The notes below the pieces were generated by a model. It searched no databases. It was not told the DNA's origin and was given only the letters and a program-made list of their open reading frames with translations. A program made the position numbers and the translations under genes. 64,000 nt of DNA, taken from Pampus argenteus. Lineage: Eukaryota; Chordata; Actinopteri; Scombriformes; Stromateidae. The DNA lies in NCBI GenBank assembly GCA_036937835.1, contig CM072861.1, positions 21,876,001 to 21,940,000 of the forward strand, written 5' to 3'. Below, piece by piece: positions 10,798 to 23,089 of this stretch (position 1 is its first letter; each line of letters starts with the position of its first letter).

Positions 10798-13412
10798 TCA
10801 GATGTCCATCTCAAACTGGCTGTCATCTGTCGAAACGGGAGAGAAGAAAACAGTTCAGATCAAAAAGAGGAGATAAATGACAGTTCTGCACATCAACCAC
10901 GCCTTAACGGACCACATGTAAGGGGACAAACTACAGCCCTTATCAATACATTCATAGCTGGCAAAAACAGATTAAAAAACAAACACTTGACCAAAAGGGT
11001 GTAGCCCTTAAACCCAAAACACATTACTGTACGTGCTTTGTTTGTTTACCAACCCGGACAGGATAGGCAGAGGAAAAAGTGGGTCAAGCTTTATCCTTAT
11101 AGACTTAAGTTTGACAGGACGAAAAGTTAAGACCGTCAAGCTCATAACAAAGTCAGAAAAGCCCGTCACGAGTAAAGAATCTGTAAATGTTAGTTTTCTT
11201 ATTAGATCGACTTGTGACGGATATTTAGATTGCATAAAACCAATAGAGAGCATGGGAGATGTTCCTCAATCCGGTAAGACCTGTTCCTTGTTTTTTTAGT
11301 GTATAGATATAGGGATGTATAGATCTCCGTGTTGGCATGTGTTAGCACACATGAACTTGGGAACATGTGCTTACCTGCAAAGTTACTCCCATCTATCCAT
11401 TTATTCTGTTGAGCTCTATATTGTGGCATGTTTACCTGCAATGTCCTTCTCTTCCTCCTCCGCCTCCTCTTTGAGATCCTGCAACTTCCCCATGGGGTGC
11501 GTAGCGGGGACTGTTACCCCTGGGATCTGGGGCAGGCAGCACGGGGGTGTCCGGGCAAGAGGTGAGTTTCGACAATCCAACAGAAACTTCCTGTCATAGA
11601 TGATTCGGGTACCTGTGTTCATGAGGGAGTAAACAATCTGGTGTTTTTCATCTGCAGTAAAACAAACATCAAGTCAAGTATTTTTAAAGCATCGTTGTTC
11701 TCTCCTGGAGGGGATTTGAGGGGGAAAAGGGAGGGTGTCATTTATGCGTGTGTGCGCATGTGCAAAGGGGAGGGATGAAGTCTGAAGCCACTGAAATGAC
11801 TTCTAGGAAATCAGAGCACAAAACATTCTCTCTTTGACGCATCAGGCTTTCAGATTAAAGCCACATATTTGACTGGGTGAAAGCTTTCACATATAACTCG
11901 AGTCTTCTCTAAACAACACAGATTAATCAGTTCATGAGTTTTTAAAGCAGAAGAAAATTAAAAACAAAAACTGGTACATAAACCTGCAGATTGCCACATC
12001 TTAAAAACATGTCATGTCTGTCATCGTATGGACAAAAATAGAGTCATAAATGACGTGTTGTGATAAGTTTGACCAGGACATCAGCTGCTCTTTATTTATT
12101 ATTTATTGGAATTTGAACTGTTCTGTGCAGTATCTGCTCACCCCACCACATTGAAAAACATGTTATGTAATAACTGTGTGGTGAGCAGTTCATCGTGGAC
12201 AAAGGGAAGCAAAGCAAATGGGGGTGGGGGGGACTGAAAAGGGGGCTGGAATGCAAGCTATAGCACAAGCGATGCATTTCAAGGTGTTAAAGAGTGCAGA
12301 GCAGTTATGTAAAGTTAAAAAAAAGTGTCCCTGTAAGAGGAAATATTCTGTGTTGCAACTTCCTACGGTGCGTTTATCAGTGCTGTCATTCTTGGCATAA
12401 ACATGTATATTAAAAAAAACCATCTTGCTCATACTGTACGTGCATTAAACATTTCCTTTCCTTCCTTGTACAGAATGTTCTCTACTGTTTCTGAAATGCA
12501 CAAGCAGAGAGCTGCGGGGATGGGACGGCTTCCAACCTCTCCACCACTGCTGAGGCCAATCATGTTGCTGCTCTGGCAGCTGGATATATAGCCTACACAC
12601 CCTGTTCAAAAATCACCATGTCACGGGTTTAAATAGCTGTTGTTGACGGCGGGCATCTATGTTTTTTTGCTGCAGCAAACGAAGACTGAAAGTGTGTGCA
12701 AAAAGTTTTTTTTTATTTTAACCATGTGTACACCAATATTCATACATATATGCATATTTATATTTTTTTATGCAAGGCTTGTATTGTTCTGCTATCAGCA
12801 ATGAAAACATGTATGAGATGTATAAAAGATGCTGTGCAGATATCACACTGCTAATGTGTTAAATTACTTCATGGTTTCATGTGGTAAACAAAAATGTTGC
12901 TAAAAAAACAATAGGTTTGTTGCGAGCATACGAGCAACAAGGCATTTATACATTTTACCAGATACTTCTGGTTAAAATTTGTAGTACTCTTTAAAACTGT
13001 TATTTGTTTTTGTGTATGTACGAAATGCATACCTTTAAATCTGATGCTTAAAAATCACATTTTTAAAGCTTGTGTGTGTATTGTTCAAAGCGTCTCGCGA
13101 GATTATAGCGTCGTTCAGCTGCGAGTGTTTGCACGTATACACACAAAAACTTTTCTCCAGCGTGGTATAAACGCATTTTTTTTTTTTAGGGAATAAACAT
13201 AAATAAAATGTGCTAAAATTATCTCAAGTGAAAACGTTGTGGCTCAAAAGGTTTTCAGTTTTTTTTCCACCGTTCTTACCTCCAGGCGTGGTGGAGAAGA
13301 GGGTCCCCCCGGGTGTCTGGCTGTAACAGTCGGGTAGCTGGGACCAGTCCTTCAGGGTGAGCACCCTGGTGGGGATGGGGCAGCTTTTAACTGAATTTGT
13401 GCCAGTCGACAT
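10798..13412 (-). CDS. eif4ebp3: Eukaryotic translation initiation factor 4E-binding protein 3 (4E-BP3)
   Basis: 4E-BPs bind the cap-binding protein eIF4E and block eIF4G until mTORC1 phosphorylates them. Three coding exons on the minus strand: 13412..13280, 11612..11436 and 10826..10798. They join in phase to 112 residues, close to the usual 100-120. The protein starts MSTGTNSVKSCPIP. It contains LPDCYSQTPGGTLFSTTPGG, which holds both phospho-threonine TPGG sites, then TRIIYDRKFLL, the YxxxxL-phi eIF4E-binding helix, then ARTPPCCLPQIPGVT. It ends DDSQFEMDI, the FEMDI mTOR-signalling (TOS) motif. LPDCYS and the double-Cys TPPCCLPQIPG fit 4E-BP3 better than 4E-BP1 or 4E-BP2. The frame is open upstream of this ATG but lacks family similarity, so I chose MSTG as the start. 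In mammals EIF4EBP3 lies beside ANKHD1 and can be read through from it. No ANKHD1 sequence is visible here. Confidence 0.95.
13093..13102. promoter_or_regulatory. TCTCGCGAGA palindromic promoter element
   Basis: A perfect copy of the vertebrate CGCG/M8 core-promoter word, about 180 bp inside eif4ebp3 intron 1 and lying in otherwise AT-rich DNA. Such words usually mark TATA-less, often bidirectional start sites. That it works here is inference. Confidence 0.45.
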
Positions 13413-13740
13413 GCTAGCTCTCTGCGTAGCTGCTGCAAACTTTTCTTTTCCGTCTTTATTTAAAAAAAATAACAACTTCAACTCCAACTCGCAAAAATAA
13501 AGCTCACTCAGTCTTGCCACGCCTTGCACAAAGACGAACGAGACTTCAAGTTTGAGGTCCGGTACGTTGTGTCCGTCGTTTACAAGCGGCTGCAAAACGC
13601 CACCATGTGCTGTATTTGTAGCCACTCGTGATGTTTTTGTGTAATAGCAAGAAGACACGTGGGGCTAGGAGACGTGGTGCGAACGTTTCTGTTTAAAAGA
13701 CAGTCCGTGGGGGCGGGGTTAACGCAAGAACAAGTTATTT
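13413..13740 (-). promoter_or_regulatory. eif4ebp3: eif4ebp3 5' UTR and promoter region
   Basis: Upstream of the eif4ebp3 start codon the sequence becomes CpG-bearing. A perfect GC box (GGGGGCGGGG, 13709-13718) stands about 300 bp upstream. No TATA box is evident. Confidence 0.55.
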
Positions 13741-15339
13741 TACACTATAGGAGAGAATAGTATAAGCTTAAATAAAAACATATATGCGTGAAGCTAAATA
13801 AACGCTTTTAGTATAAGATCAACACTTACGTATATAAAATACAAATTTAACACAAATAAAAGTAAATATTAAATATTCTTTTTCTAACCTGTGTTTTTAT
13901 AAGATGCCAAAAGTATTTGTTTTAGATGAATTTGTTGGTGAAATAAATAATAATGCGGTCAACAGGGGCATAAAACAAACGGTGTGTCAGTGGTTCACAA
14001 AACACGCGCACCTCCACATCGCGTGGCATGTTTTATACTTCCTGGGCAACATCGCCCCCTACAGGCGCTTCTCTGAACCACTTCAACAACATTATTATTA
14101 TTATTATGGCCTTGTGTTTTCTATAATGTGTGTAAGTTTATGTTATATTTTTTTAAACAACGGATGTGCATATTGATCTCTTACGTATTTATATTATTTA
14201 TGTTATTGTTGCCATCATGGGTGACGTCTCATTGTTGTACGTCGGTTGTGTTAATGAAGAAATGAAGAAATTGAAAATAAAAGTAAGAAAGAAAGAATGC
14301 AGATACTGTCTGTTAGGTTTATCTATTTAGTTGCTACACAGTGGACACTAACTTGTGAAAAAAAGAAAGAAAAATAATATTATTGCTTCCTTTCCAATGT
14401 TTATTAATATTATTATTATTTACATTTCACAACCACCTGAGGGCGCCATAGACATGAATACACTGGGGCCACATTTATATTCTTATAAAATATTATTACA
14501 TGTTATGTATGTATGTTATGTTATGTATATGAAGACAGCAGGTGCTCATGAACAGTAGTATCTTCCTTACAAATACAGTTGATCTCTGTGCATTCAGGAG
14601 CCTAAAATGTGTTTGTTAATATGTTTATTTTATTTACATATTATTTAAATGTTCTGTTGTTGCTTTTTGGATGATTGATCTTCACTGTTCAGTATCGTAC
14701 ACAGTTTATTTGTCCTCAAATTATTTGCTCTCACTTTAAGCTGTTTTTTTTATGCATCACATGCTTCGAAACTGAATTTGAAGTTGTTTTTTTTTAAAAA
14801 AGTTTATACAGTGGGAAGTTAAAAGCCTTTGACAAACATAAACTGAGAAGGAACCTTTTTAGCGAAGCATACTGGATAAAAACTTTAGAAATGAAAATTA
14901 GATTCTGTATTTTTCACTGAGGGTCTTTTTTTTTAAATCTAGGTAATTTAAAATACTTTGTTTTGTAGGAAACAAAAAAAAACCCAATGCATTTAATATC
15001 TTGAAATATGTCTGGAAGGCAATAATACAGTTACTCTGGGTTATTTTAATGCAAGTATATGCTTGAATTTAGTTTTTTTTTTTTTGCTTGAGTTTAGTTT
15101 TTTCTACATTCATCACTTCTCTTGCAGCAAAGTCAATTTAATGTCTTCATGTATCATATAATTCAATACAAATCCATTGTGTTGTTTCTGCCTTTATCAT
15201 ACGGAAGACACATTTAGGTTATATTTACTAAAGGCTGTACATATGACCTCTACCAGGATGAAAAAAAAAAAAAAACTAAACCCAAGCATGCTTGGATTGG
15301 TTCCTGTTTGTCGTGTCATCATCATCTGACAACAGAGGC
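13741..15339. other. Intergenic region between divergent eif4ebp3 and acsl4 promoters
   Basis: About 1.6 kb, AT-rich, with ATT trinucleotide runs near 14096 and 14408 and a long T-run near 15075. A CTCF-like word lies at 14052-14067 (minus orientation) and a weaker one near 14441. I see no exon. Confidence 0.6.
14052..14067 (-). promoter_or_regulatory. CTCF-like motif
   Basis: On the minus strand the word reads GCCTGTAGGGGGCGAT, which matches most of the CTCF core CC-N-N-Y-AGGGGGCG. It is seen by eye only and not scored with a matrix. Confidence 0.35.
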
Positions 15340-15489
15340 CCCATTAATCCGTACGCGCCTCTCATTGGTCAAGAAATATGGAATCAGATGACGTATTAGT
15401 TCCGGGTTTCTAGGCGTTGAGAAAAGGTAACTCTCGGTCATTTCTGGGACGTTGAGACGGGACTGACTGGATTGTTTCCACCGCCTAAG
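15340..15489 (+). promoter_or_regulatory. acsl4: acsl4 promoter and noncoding first exon
   Basis: A small CpG-bearing patch with an inverted CCAAT box (ATTGG, 15364-15368), a CRE-like TGACGTA (15389-15395) and an inverted ETS-like word (TTCCGGGT, near 15400). It leads to a donor CTAAG|gtaaaa, so the noncoding exon would end at 15489. The next exon begins at 18114 after a tctgtctgtag acceptor. Confidence 0.6.
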
Positions 15490-16417
15490 GTAAAAAAAAA
15501 AAAAACCTTTATCCGTTTGTACATTTGTTTTTGTGTTGTGTGTGTGTGTTTAGGTTAATTCGTGTGGGAGAAATTAGCTTTTTTTGTGTGTGTGTCTCTA
15601 GTTAGCTAACTGTCACATCCTCATCTGTGGCGTGTGTGGAGGCTTTTGTCATCATTTCTTGCTATCCTGTTCCTTAGATAACTGCTATATATATAAATAT
15701 ATATATATATATACACACACACACACGTCTCGGTGTTCCTCGTATTTAAGCATCGACCTAATCTGATACACTTGTTTTCTGTGTTTATTTAAATCATAGC
15801 TGTAGTCTTAAAACAAACACAATCAATCAGTGAACTCATTTCTAGCTATACGGCTTTTTTAATAGAGGTTAGCTGGATGCAACAGAAGTCATTCATTCAT
15901 TAATTCATTCATTCATCACACCATCACATGTCTGTGAACCAGATATACGTGATTAATTGAGCTGCTCCAGGCAAATCATTGTAATATTACATTACTCATA
16001 AAACCACTGTTGTTTATTTGATGTCGATGATGTGCAGGTGGTTTGAAGAATCTCCGCCGACACTGCATTGCTTTCTCATAAGTTTATTACAGAGAGTACA
16101 GCAGCAAGTACAGCATCTTACAGACCTCCAGGATGTCTGTAGAGAACCTCAGCCAATTGGATTCTCTCTCAAACATCTGAGTTACAGTATTTTAAAGGTT
16201 TACTGGTCAGCCCTCAAGTCACCCTGACCAGTCATAAACAAGACAGTAAACAGATGTCAATAACGGCCTTATTTATCTAGTAGGTGTAGCAACAGTTATT
16301 TCTCTAACCTTAGCTTACTTTTCCTTAAGGGTATTTATTTTTAGTAAATAGGATGTGGTTCCTTTTAACAGATGTAACAGAAAATACACTACACCACAAA
16401 TAGACACATTTCTTTTA

Positions 16418-16419
<2 letters not shown>

Positions 16420-16469
<50 letters not shown>
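16420..16469. repeat. (GT)25 microsatellite
   Basis: About 50 bp of uninterrupted GT in acsl4 intron 1. Confidence 0.97.
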
Positions 16470-16470
<1 letters not shown>

Positions 16471-16895
16471 ACAGATCACGTTCCCCATTCACTTGTATGT
16501 AAACGTGGTCTCAGACTTTTGGACTCTGCTGTATATATTTGTATATTATACTTATATTTCTATTTATCTTTCTGCATTTTGCATTATTCAAAATAAACTC
16601 AAATGACCATGGTGGAGACAAAACAAATTTAAATATTGTTTCTGTATCTGAATGGCAAAAACACATAAGTATATAGTCTATATGCAGCACTTCTTTTAAG
16701 GGGGTGAATTCAATTTATACTCTTATAGGATCCTTTTTTTTCACTTTATTATTGATATAATATTTATTTAGACGCAGATGCAGTTCTGTCATTGGTATTT
16801 CCCCCCTCAGGTCTATTAGATGAATAATATTTTACAGTAATTTAGTGCTATCTTTGTATTCGTGTTATTGGCATTGCAGTATATTTGAAGTAAAC

Positions 16896-17042
16896 GTGTG
16901 TATTTTGTATGATCCTGCTGATAGCCAAAGGCACGTTGTAAACGGTGTGTATTTTGTATGATCCTGCTGATAGCCAAAGGCACGTTGTAAACGGTGTGTA
17001 TTTTGTATGATCCTGCTGATAGCCAAAGGCACGTTGTAAACG
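16896..17042. repeat. Minisatellite, three identical 49-bp units
   Basis: A 49-bp unit (starting GTGTGTATTTTGTATG, ending GTTGTAAACG) occurs three times head to tail at 16896-16944, 16945-16993 and 16994-17042. I see no differences between copies. It lies in acsl4 intron 1. Confidence 0.95.
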
Positions 17043-18263
17043 GTGTCTAATAGGACTAATTTTCACCCACAAATGTAAGTCACATGCCAACAGTTGTCTG
17101 CGAGAGGAAGTTGGCGGGTTAAGAAAGTCTAGCGGTATCCAAAGTGGAAACTTTTGTACTGTCAAGGAAATGAATCATATGTTTCATCAGCCCCATACGT
17201 AAGTCTGTGTATATAACGTAGATTACAGCTGTGAGTCTTTATAAAAGGTGAATCACACATTTTGTAAAGTGTTTTCAGTAAAAGGAGTGTCATGTTTATC
17301 ACCATAGTTACAGACATGTTACAGGACGCGCCATGAATTAGATTCTGTAGTCCCGTCGGTTTTCTGACACTTTATGTGTTTATTTCTTTTGGGTCACTTT
17401 GAACCCGTCCATCCACCCTGAGCTGTGAGGTTATTATTAGTGAGTTGAGTTTGCACTAGAGTGACCTCTCACTGACCACTGAGTGGGGTGAGCCTCAAGA
17501 GTACTGTCATTGGTTGTCATCCTCTTCAAACTCAAAGGGCTGTGGTCATTGGACGGTCAGGGGGGGTCTCATCTCATGTTTCACCTCCCCCAAATCACAT
17601 TGCAGATAACCTCCTCTTTATTACTGAAGGACACACATACAGGTATTTGAACGTTACGTTGGAGGTTATTTGCATTGTCACGTTTGAACACACCCTCCCA
17701 GGTGCCCTTTTAAGCACTGAAAGCTGACGTACTGGATATTTTGTTATACTGAAAGAAGGAGGTGAGTCTGTAAGTGAGTCATTTCTCTCACTGTACTGAC
17801 TCTGACTTCTTAGTCAGTCTTGGTGTGCTGGTGTAAGAGGAGCTAATACTTTCAGATACAGGTTGGTAGATAATTATTTATCACTGCTTTGTCTGATTTT
17901 ATTTATTTATTTATTTTTTTTAAACTTTTTTTGATGTGAACATTTGACCTTCTTACTTAACCAACCAACTTCCTCTTCGAGCTGTTGACATGTGATTTAT
18001 ATTTGGGGTGAAAATCAGTTTGAAAATTAGATTATTTTTTTTTTCATACAACTTTGGTATTTATTTAACTAACTTTTCTAATTTTATTTTTTTTTGTTTT
18101 ATTCTGTCTGTAGGTGTAACATTTGGGTGACAGTAGACCAACAGTGTCTACTCTGAAGATTTTTTTTTTTTGTCCGAGGCGTCCCAGTTTTCCTTACGCA
18201 CTTCAAACGTCTTTTAAACCATCCAAATCTAGTCTCGGATCCCTTCCCCATATACTCCTCAGT

Positions 18264-21200
18264 ATGGGTGTCCAGTCAGACTCTTTCCTCCAGTCCATCC
18301 TCCTCTTTCCAGTCCACCTGGTTGTATGGGTGTACTCTGTCCTCTCCTTCCTTCCCTGGTATTACATCACCGGTGCGGGGCAGAAGAAAGATCTCTCTAA
18401 GCGGATCAAGGCCCGCTCCACATCAGGCCGTGCAGAGGGACCGTACCGCTCTGTGGACCACTTCGATTCCCTGGCCAAAGAGGACTTCCCAGGCAAGGAC
18501 ACACTCGATAAGCTGTTTGACTACGCTGTGCAGCGCTTCGGGGAATCACATTGTCTCGGCACCCGAGATGTACTAAGTGAAGAGAATGAGAGACAACCCA
18601 GCGGTAAAGTATTTAAAAAGGTAAAGATGCCTATGCTTTATTTTATTTATTTTTGCGCTGCATGAAGTATGTTTGTGAATATGTAGCAACATTATTTTTT
18701 TTTTTTTAATCCTGCTAGCTGATACTCGGGGACTATAAATGGCTGTGCTACAATGAACTGGACTCTATAGTCAGTCAGTTTGGAAGTGGATTAGCAGCTC
18801 TGGGGCAGCAACCCAAAAGCACCATCGCAATCTTCTGTGAGACTAGAGCAGAGTGGATGATCACTGCCCAGACGTGCTTCAGGCACAATTTCCCATGTAA
18901 GTACATTATAGTATGTTTATAGTGTGAATAATGTACCGACAGCTGTTTATATGGGTTTATAGTATATGTTTTTGTTTCTTTGTGTTTACAACAGTGGTGA
19001 CTTTCTATGCCACACTGGGAGAGGAGGCAATTGCGTACGGACTGAAGGAGACGGGAGTTACACATCTAGTGACCAGCGTGGAACTGCTCGAGACTAAACT
19101 AAAAGTGAGTTTTACTGCACTAATAGAATCATAGGACTTCCATTTGGGACTAAATGAACATCAGAGTTGGTATTTTGGATGTATTTATAAATTGCTTTAA
19201 TCTCGTGTAAGCGTTCATATGTATGAATGTATGAACACATCTGTTAGGTTGTATTTAAATTGGATAGGAGACGTACAGCATTACATGAATGGTCATTTTC
19301 AAGCTGGTGCAGTTTACTAGATACGGACGAATAAAAATTCATTATGGGCCGACTGTCAAGTCATTTTTCAGTTAGAAACAATTCAACTTAAAATTCAATT
19401 AGAATAGTTCAAATTCTTCATTTTCCTATAACCCAAGCTCAATCAAGATATTTAGCAGTTATTGCTGAATGGTTTGCAATCCAACATGTTTTTATGTTTT
19501 TGTATTAATCCTATTGGTCAAACTGGATGAACTTTTTTTTACATGCTTGTATAAAAGAAAATCATGAGATTAGACATCCTGTTTTAAAACCTGTTTTTTT
19601 TTTCATCCCCTTTTTCTGTCCAGCATGTGCTTCCACAGATCCCAAAACTGAAGCATGTGATCTACGTGGATCAGAAGAAAGTGGCCACAGAAGGCTACCC
19701 AGCAGGACTCTCTATCCACAGCATGCAAGCTGTACGAGAGCTGGGCGCGCTGCCTAAAAATAGTAAGTATTGGGATTTTAAAAAATAAATAAATAAAAAT
19801 CACGTATAACATATGCACTGATAATTTAAAAAAATATTGTTTTGCAGTGGGGAAGGAAATTGTGAAGCCGCAGCCATCCGACCTGGCTGTGGTGATGTAC
19901 ACTAGTGGCTCCACAGGCAGACCCAAAGGAGTCATGATTGTCCACAGTAACCTGATAGCAGGAATGACAGGCCAGTGTGAACGCATCCCTGGACTCGGGT
20001 GAGTTTAATCATCGGTCACCTGTACTGTATATCCTACTATAATAATGATGTGTTCAAATACCACATCGCTCCAGAATAATTTATTCCAACTGTAACAAAG
20101 TTGACTTTAAAAAATATGTCGTTTTTTTTTTTAAACATTTATTTAGTCAATGACAAACCACAAAAGGAGACTTTGTTTATTTTTAGCATTAATTAAATAA
20201 TTTAACAGTTACATAACATGTAGGCTCTAACATTAACTTTCTATCCCTGTGTTCTGGCAGGCCTAAAGATACGTACATAGCCTATCTGCCTCTGGCTCAC
20301 GTTCTGGAGATGACGGCAGAAATCTCGTGCGTCACATATGGCTGTCGGATCGGCTACTCTTCCCCCCAGACGCTGTCCGATCAGGTAATTGTGTTGTGTC
20401 TGCGCTATATTTCTTTATAATGTTAGATGGGATTGGAATTAGTTTAATCAGTGTTGTTGTTCGATTATATTTAATAATGTCACTAACAGTTTTCTTCCTT
20501 TTTAGTCCACTAAGATAAAGAAAGGAAGTAAAGGAGACTCCTCCGTGCTCAGACCCACCCTCATGGCCGCTGTACCTGTAAGATTCCCGTTACATCCTTT
20601 TATTCTGTCCATCATTCATGACTCTGCTCTCCTTCTGGTTTTACTCTTAACTTTTTTTTTTCCTCTCTTTCTAAAAAGGAAATTATGGATCGCATAAACA
20701 GGAATGTGATGAGCAAAGTGCAGGAAATGAGTCTCATTCAGAGGACGCTGTTTACACTTGGCTACAAATATAAACTAGAGCAAATCAAGAGAGGCTATGA
20801 CGCACCGCTCTGCAATGCGTAAGAAACCACTTTTATATTGCAATTGTGTTCATTCCTTTTTCTTTTTCTTTTTTCTTTTTTTTAAATTGCACACACACAG
20901 AGCAAACAGGTTTTTCTTTTGTGTCTTTGCAGCCTTTTGTTCCGGAAAGTGAAGAAACTGCTGGGAGGACGTGTGAGGATGATGTTGTCGGGAGGAGCCC
21001 CGCTGTCCCCAGTCACTCAGAGATTCATGAATGTATGTTTCTGTTGTCCCGTGGGCCAAGGCTATGGCCTCACTGAAACCTGTGGAGCAGGCACCATCAC
21101 AGAGGGTGAGACGAGATTTAAAGTGTGACGCAGAAGCAGAGCGTGAAGGCGGAAATGAATACCAACGTCATTAACATATGGTGTTTTTTTTTATTTCTAG

Positions 21201-23089
21201 TTGTGGACATCAGTACTGGACGTGTTGGATCTCCTCTTATTTGCTGTGAGGTCCGACTCAGGGACTGGGCTGACGGTACGGGCTGAAAAAAACCAGAATA
21301 AAAAGTGTAATATGTCAGAAGATTCAATCAGAATACTTACAGTAATTATTTTACTACTTGATTTTTTTCCATTTTATCTCAGGTGGCTATACCAGCAAAG
21401 ACAAGCCAAACCCAAGAGGGGAGATCCTGATTGGTGGCCCCAATGTAACCATGGGTTACTACAGGAATGAAAGCCACAACCAGGACTTCTTTGTGGATGA
21501 AAATGGTCAGAGATGGTTCTGCACTGGAGATGTAGGAGAGATTTACCCAGATGGCTGTCTACAAATAGTAGGTGTGTGATGGCTTTTTCTACGTCGTAGC
21601 ACTGATCTGTCAATGTGAGTACAAACCGTTCGTCCTTGATAAAGCAGCTGTTTTTATATTCTCATTTAGACCGCAAGAAAGACTTGGTCAAACTGCAGGC
21701 TGGGGAATACGTGTCTCTGGGTAAAGTGGAGTCCGCTTTGAAAAACTGCTCTCTCATTGACAACATCTGTGCTTACGCAAACAGGTGAGTAATCCTTTTG
21801 CGGAAGATAAGTACTCATTCCCTTATATGAGTGAAACACATTTCAAGAAGACAGCCGAAAAGTGTTGATATGCAACAGACACATTGTTGTATTCAGACAG
21901 TCTGATTTAATTTTCTGTTTCTGCTGGCAAATTATCATACTAATATCGTGTATATTATATTATATTTGCTCTCAAAACACATTAAAGCTAAAGGAAAAAG
22001 AGGAATTCCTATATAAAAGAGAACAGTTACTGTTCAATACAGTCCAGTATATTCAACGATTAGCTAAAACTTATGGGAGGTGTTTTTTTTTTTTTTATAC
22101 CTAAGAAAACCATACTGTGATATGCGTTATATTCACATCATACAGTCCTAAGGTTTTATTATGCTTCACATCATTGATTTGGACAACAAATAATTATTCA
22201 TTATAGCCCCATTTGAATATGATATTCAATGATGTATATTTACCTCATGTCCCACCCATGCTAACAGTTACTCAAGGTACCACAGAAATAGTAGTTGTGT
22301 GTTTTTCATCTTTGAAGTGTTTGAACTCCTGACACTTCAAACCCTTCCAGGTCTCTCAGGTCTCCACCTTTTGAACAACAAAAAAAAAACCCAAAAAGCT
22401 TGAGGCGACACTTGAATTTTATTTTGTGAATACAATTAAAATAAGTCTTCAACTCCATTCGGCGCTTAAATTCATTTCCGTATTTATATTTGTAATCCCA
22501 CTTCAACCGATTCAGTGTTTTAACTGATTTTTCAACAGGGACTTTAGGACTTTTTGTCTAGTTGTCAACCCGTGTGTTTCTAATGTTCTTGCAGTGAACA
22601 GAACTATGTGATCAGCTTCGTGGTTCCCAACCAGAAGAACCTGACAGCATTGGCCAAACAGAGAGGCATAGTAGGAGCGTGGGAGGAGATCTGCACTCAC
22701 CCGGACATGGAAAGAGAGGTTCTGAAGGAGATCAAGGAGGTCGCTGCTAACAGTAAGAGTTGACTGTCATAACATAACATTATTAAATGACCGTATCGCT
22801 TATCTTATCTTTACCTCTGTCCACACTGCTTACCTCCTGTCTTTACGTGAGAATGGCTGATCATTCACAGTACTGCATTGTGATTAAATCAAACCGTCTT
22901 ATCTTCCTTCCTTCTCTTTTCGTCAACGTAGTTAAACTCCAGCGGTTCGAGATTCCAGTGATGGTTCATCTGAGTCCGGAGCCATGGACCCCTGAGACAG
23001 GTCTTGTCACAGATGCGTTTAAACTGAAGAGGAAAGAGCTGAAGAACCACTATCTCCACTACATAGAAAGAATGTATGGGGGCAAATAA
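18264..23089 (+). CDS. acsl4: Long-chain fatty-acid-CoA ligase 4 (ACSL4)
   Basis: ACSL4 makes acyl-CoA from long-chain fatty acids, preferring arachidonate, at ER, peroxisome and mitochondria-associated membranes. Fourteen coding exons: 18264-18620, 18719-18896, 18995-19104, 19624-19762, 19848-19998, 20261-20384, 20506-20577, 20679-20818, 20933-21105, 21201-21275, 21383-21571, 21670-21784, 22595-22752, 22932-23089. They join in phase to 712 aa, near the human long form. The start is the ATG at 18264. It opens with a hydrophobic anchor (LLFPVHLVVWVYSVLSFLPW) and then the ACSL4-like PYRSVDHFDSLA. The P-loop YTSGSTGRPKGVM is at about 279-291, the adenylation motif GYGLTETCGAG at about 467-477, and the fatty-acyl signature DGCLQIVDRKKDLVKLQ with AGEYVSLGKVE at about 563-590. 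It ends ERMYGGK. ACSL3 is the nearest alternative; the N-terminus, GQCERIPGLG and GYDAPLC favour ACSL4. I cannot tell which teleost duplicate (a or b) this is. Confidence 0.96.

Noticed and set aside
13224..13658. Longer 4E-BP3 reading frame starting upstream of 13412
   Set aside because: The extra residues have no family similarity. MSTGT at 13412 matches the known start, and the upstream part is probably 5' UTR.
18123..18263. N-terminal extension of acsl4 in the same frame
   Set aside because: It has no ATG (the frame opens with TTG), and the family N-terminal anchor begins at the ATG at 18264.
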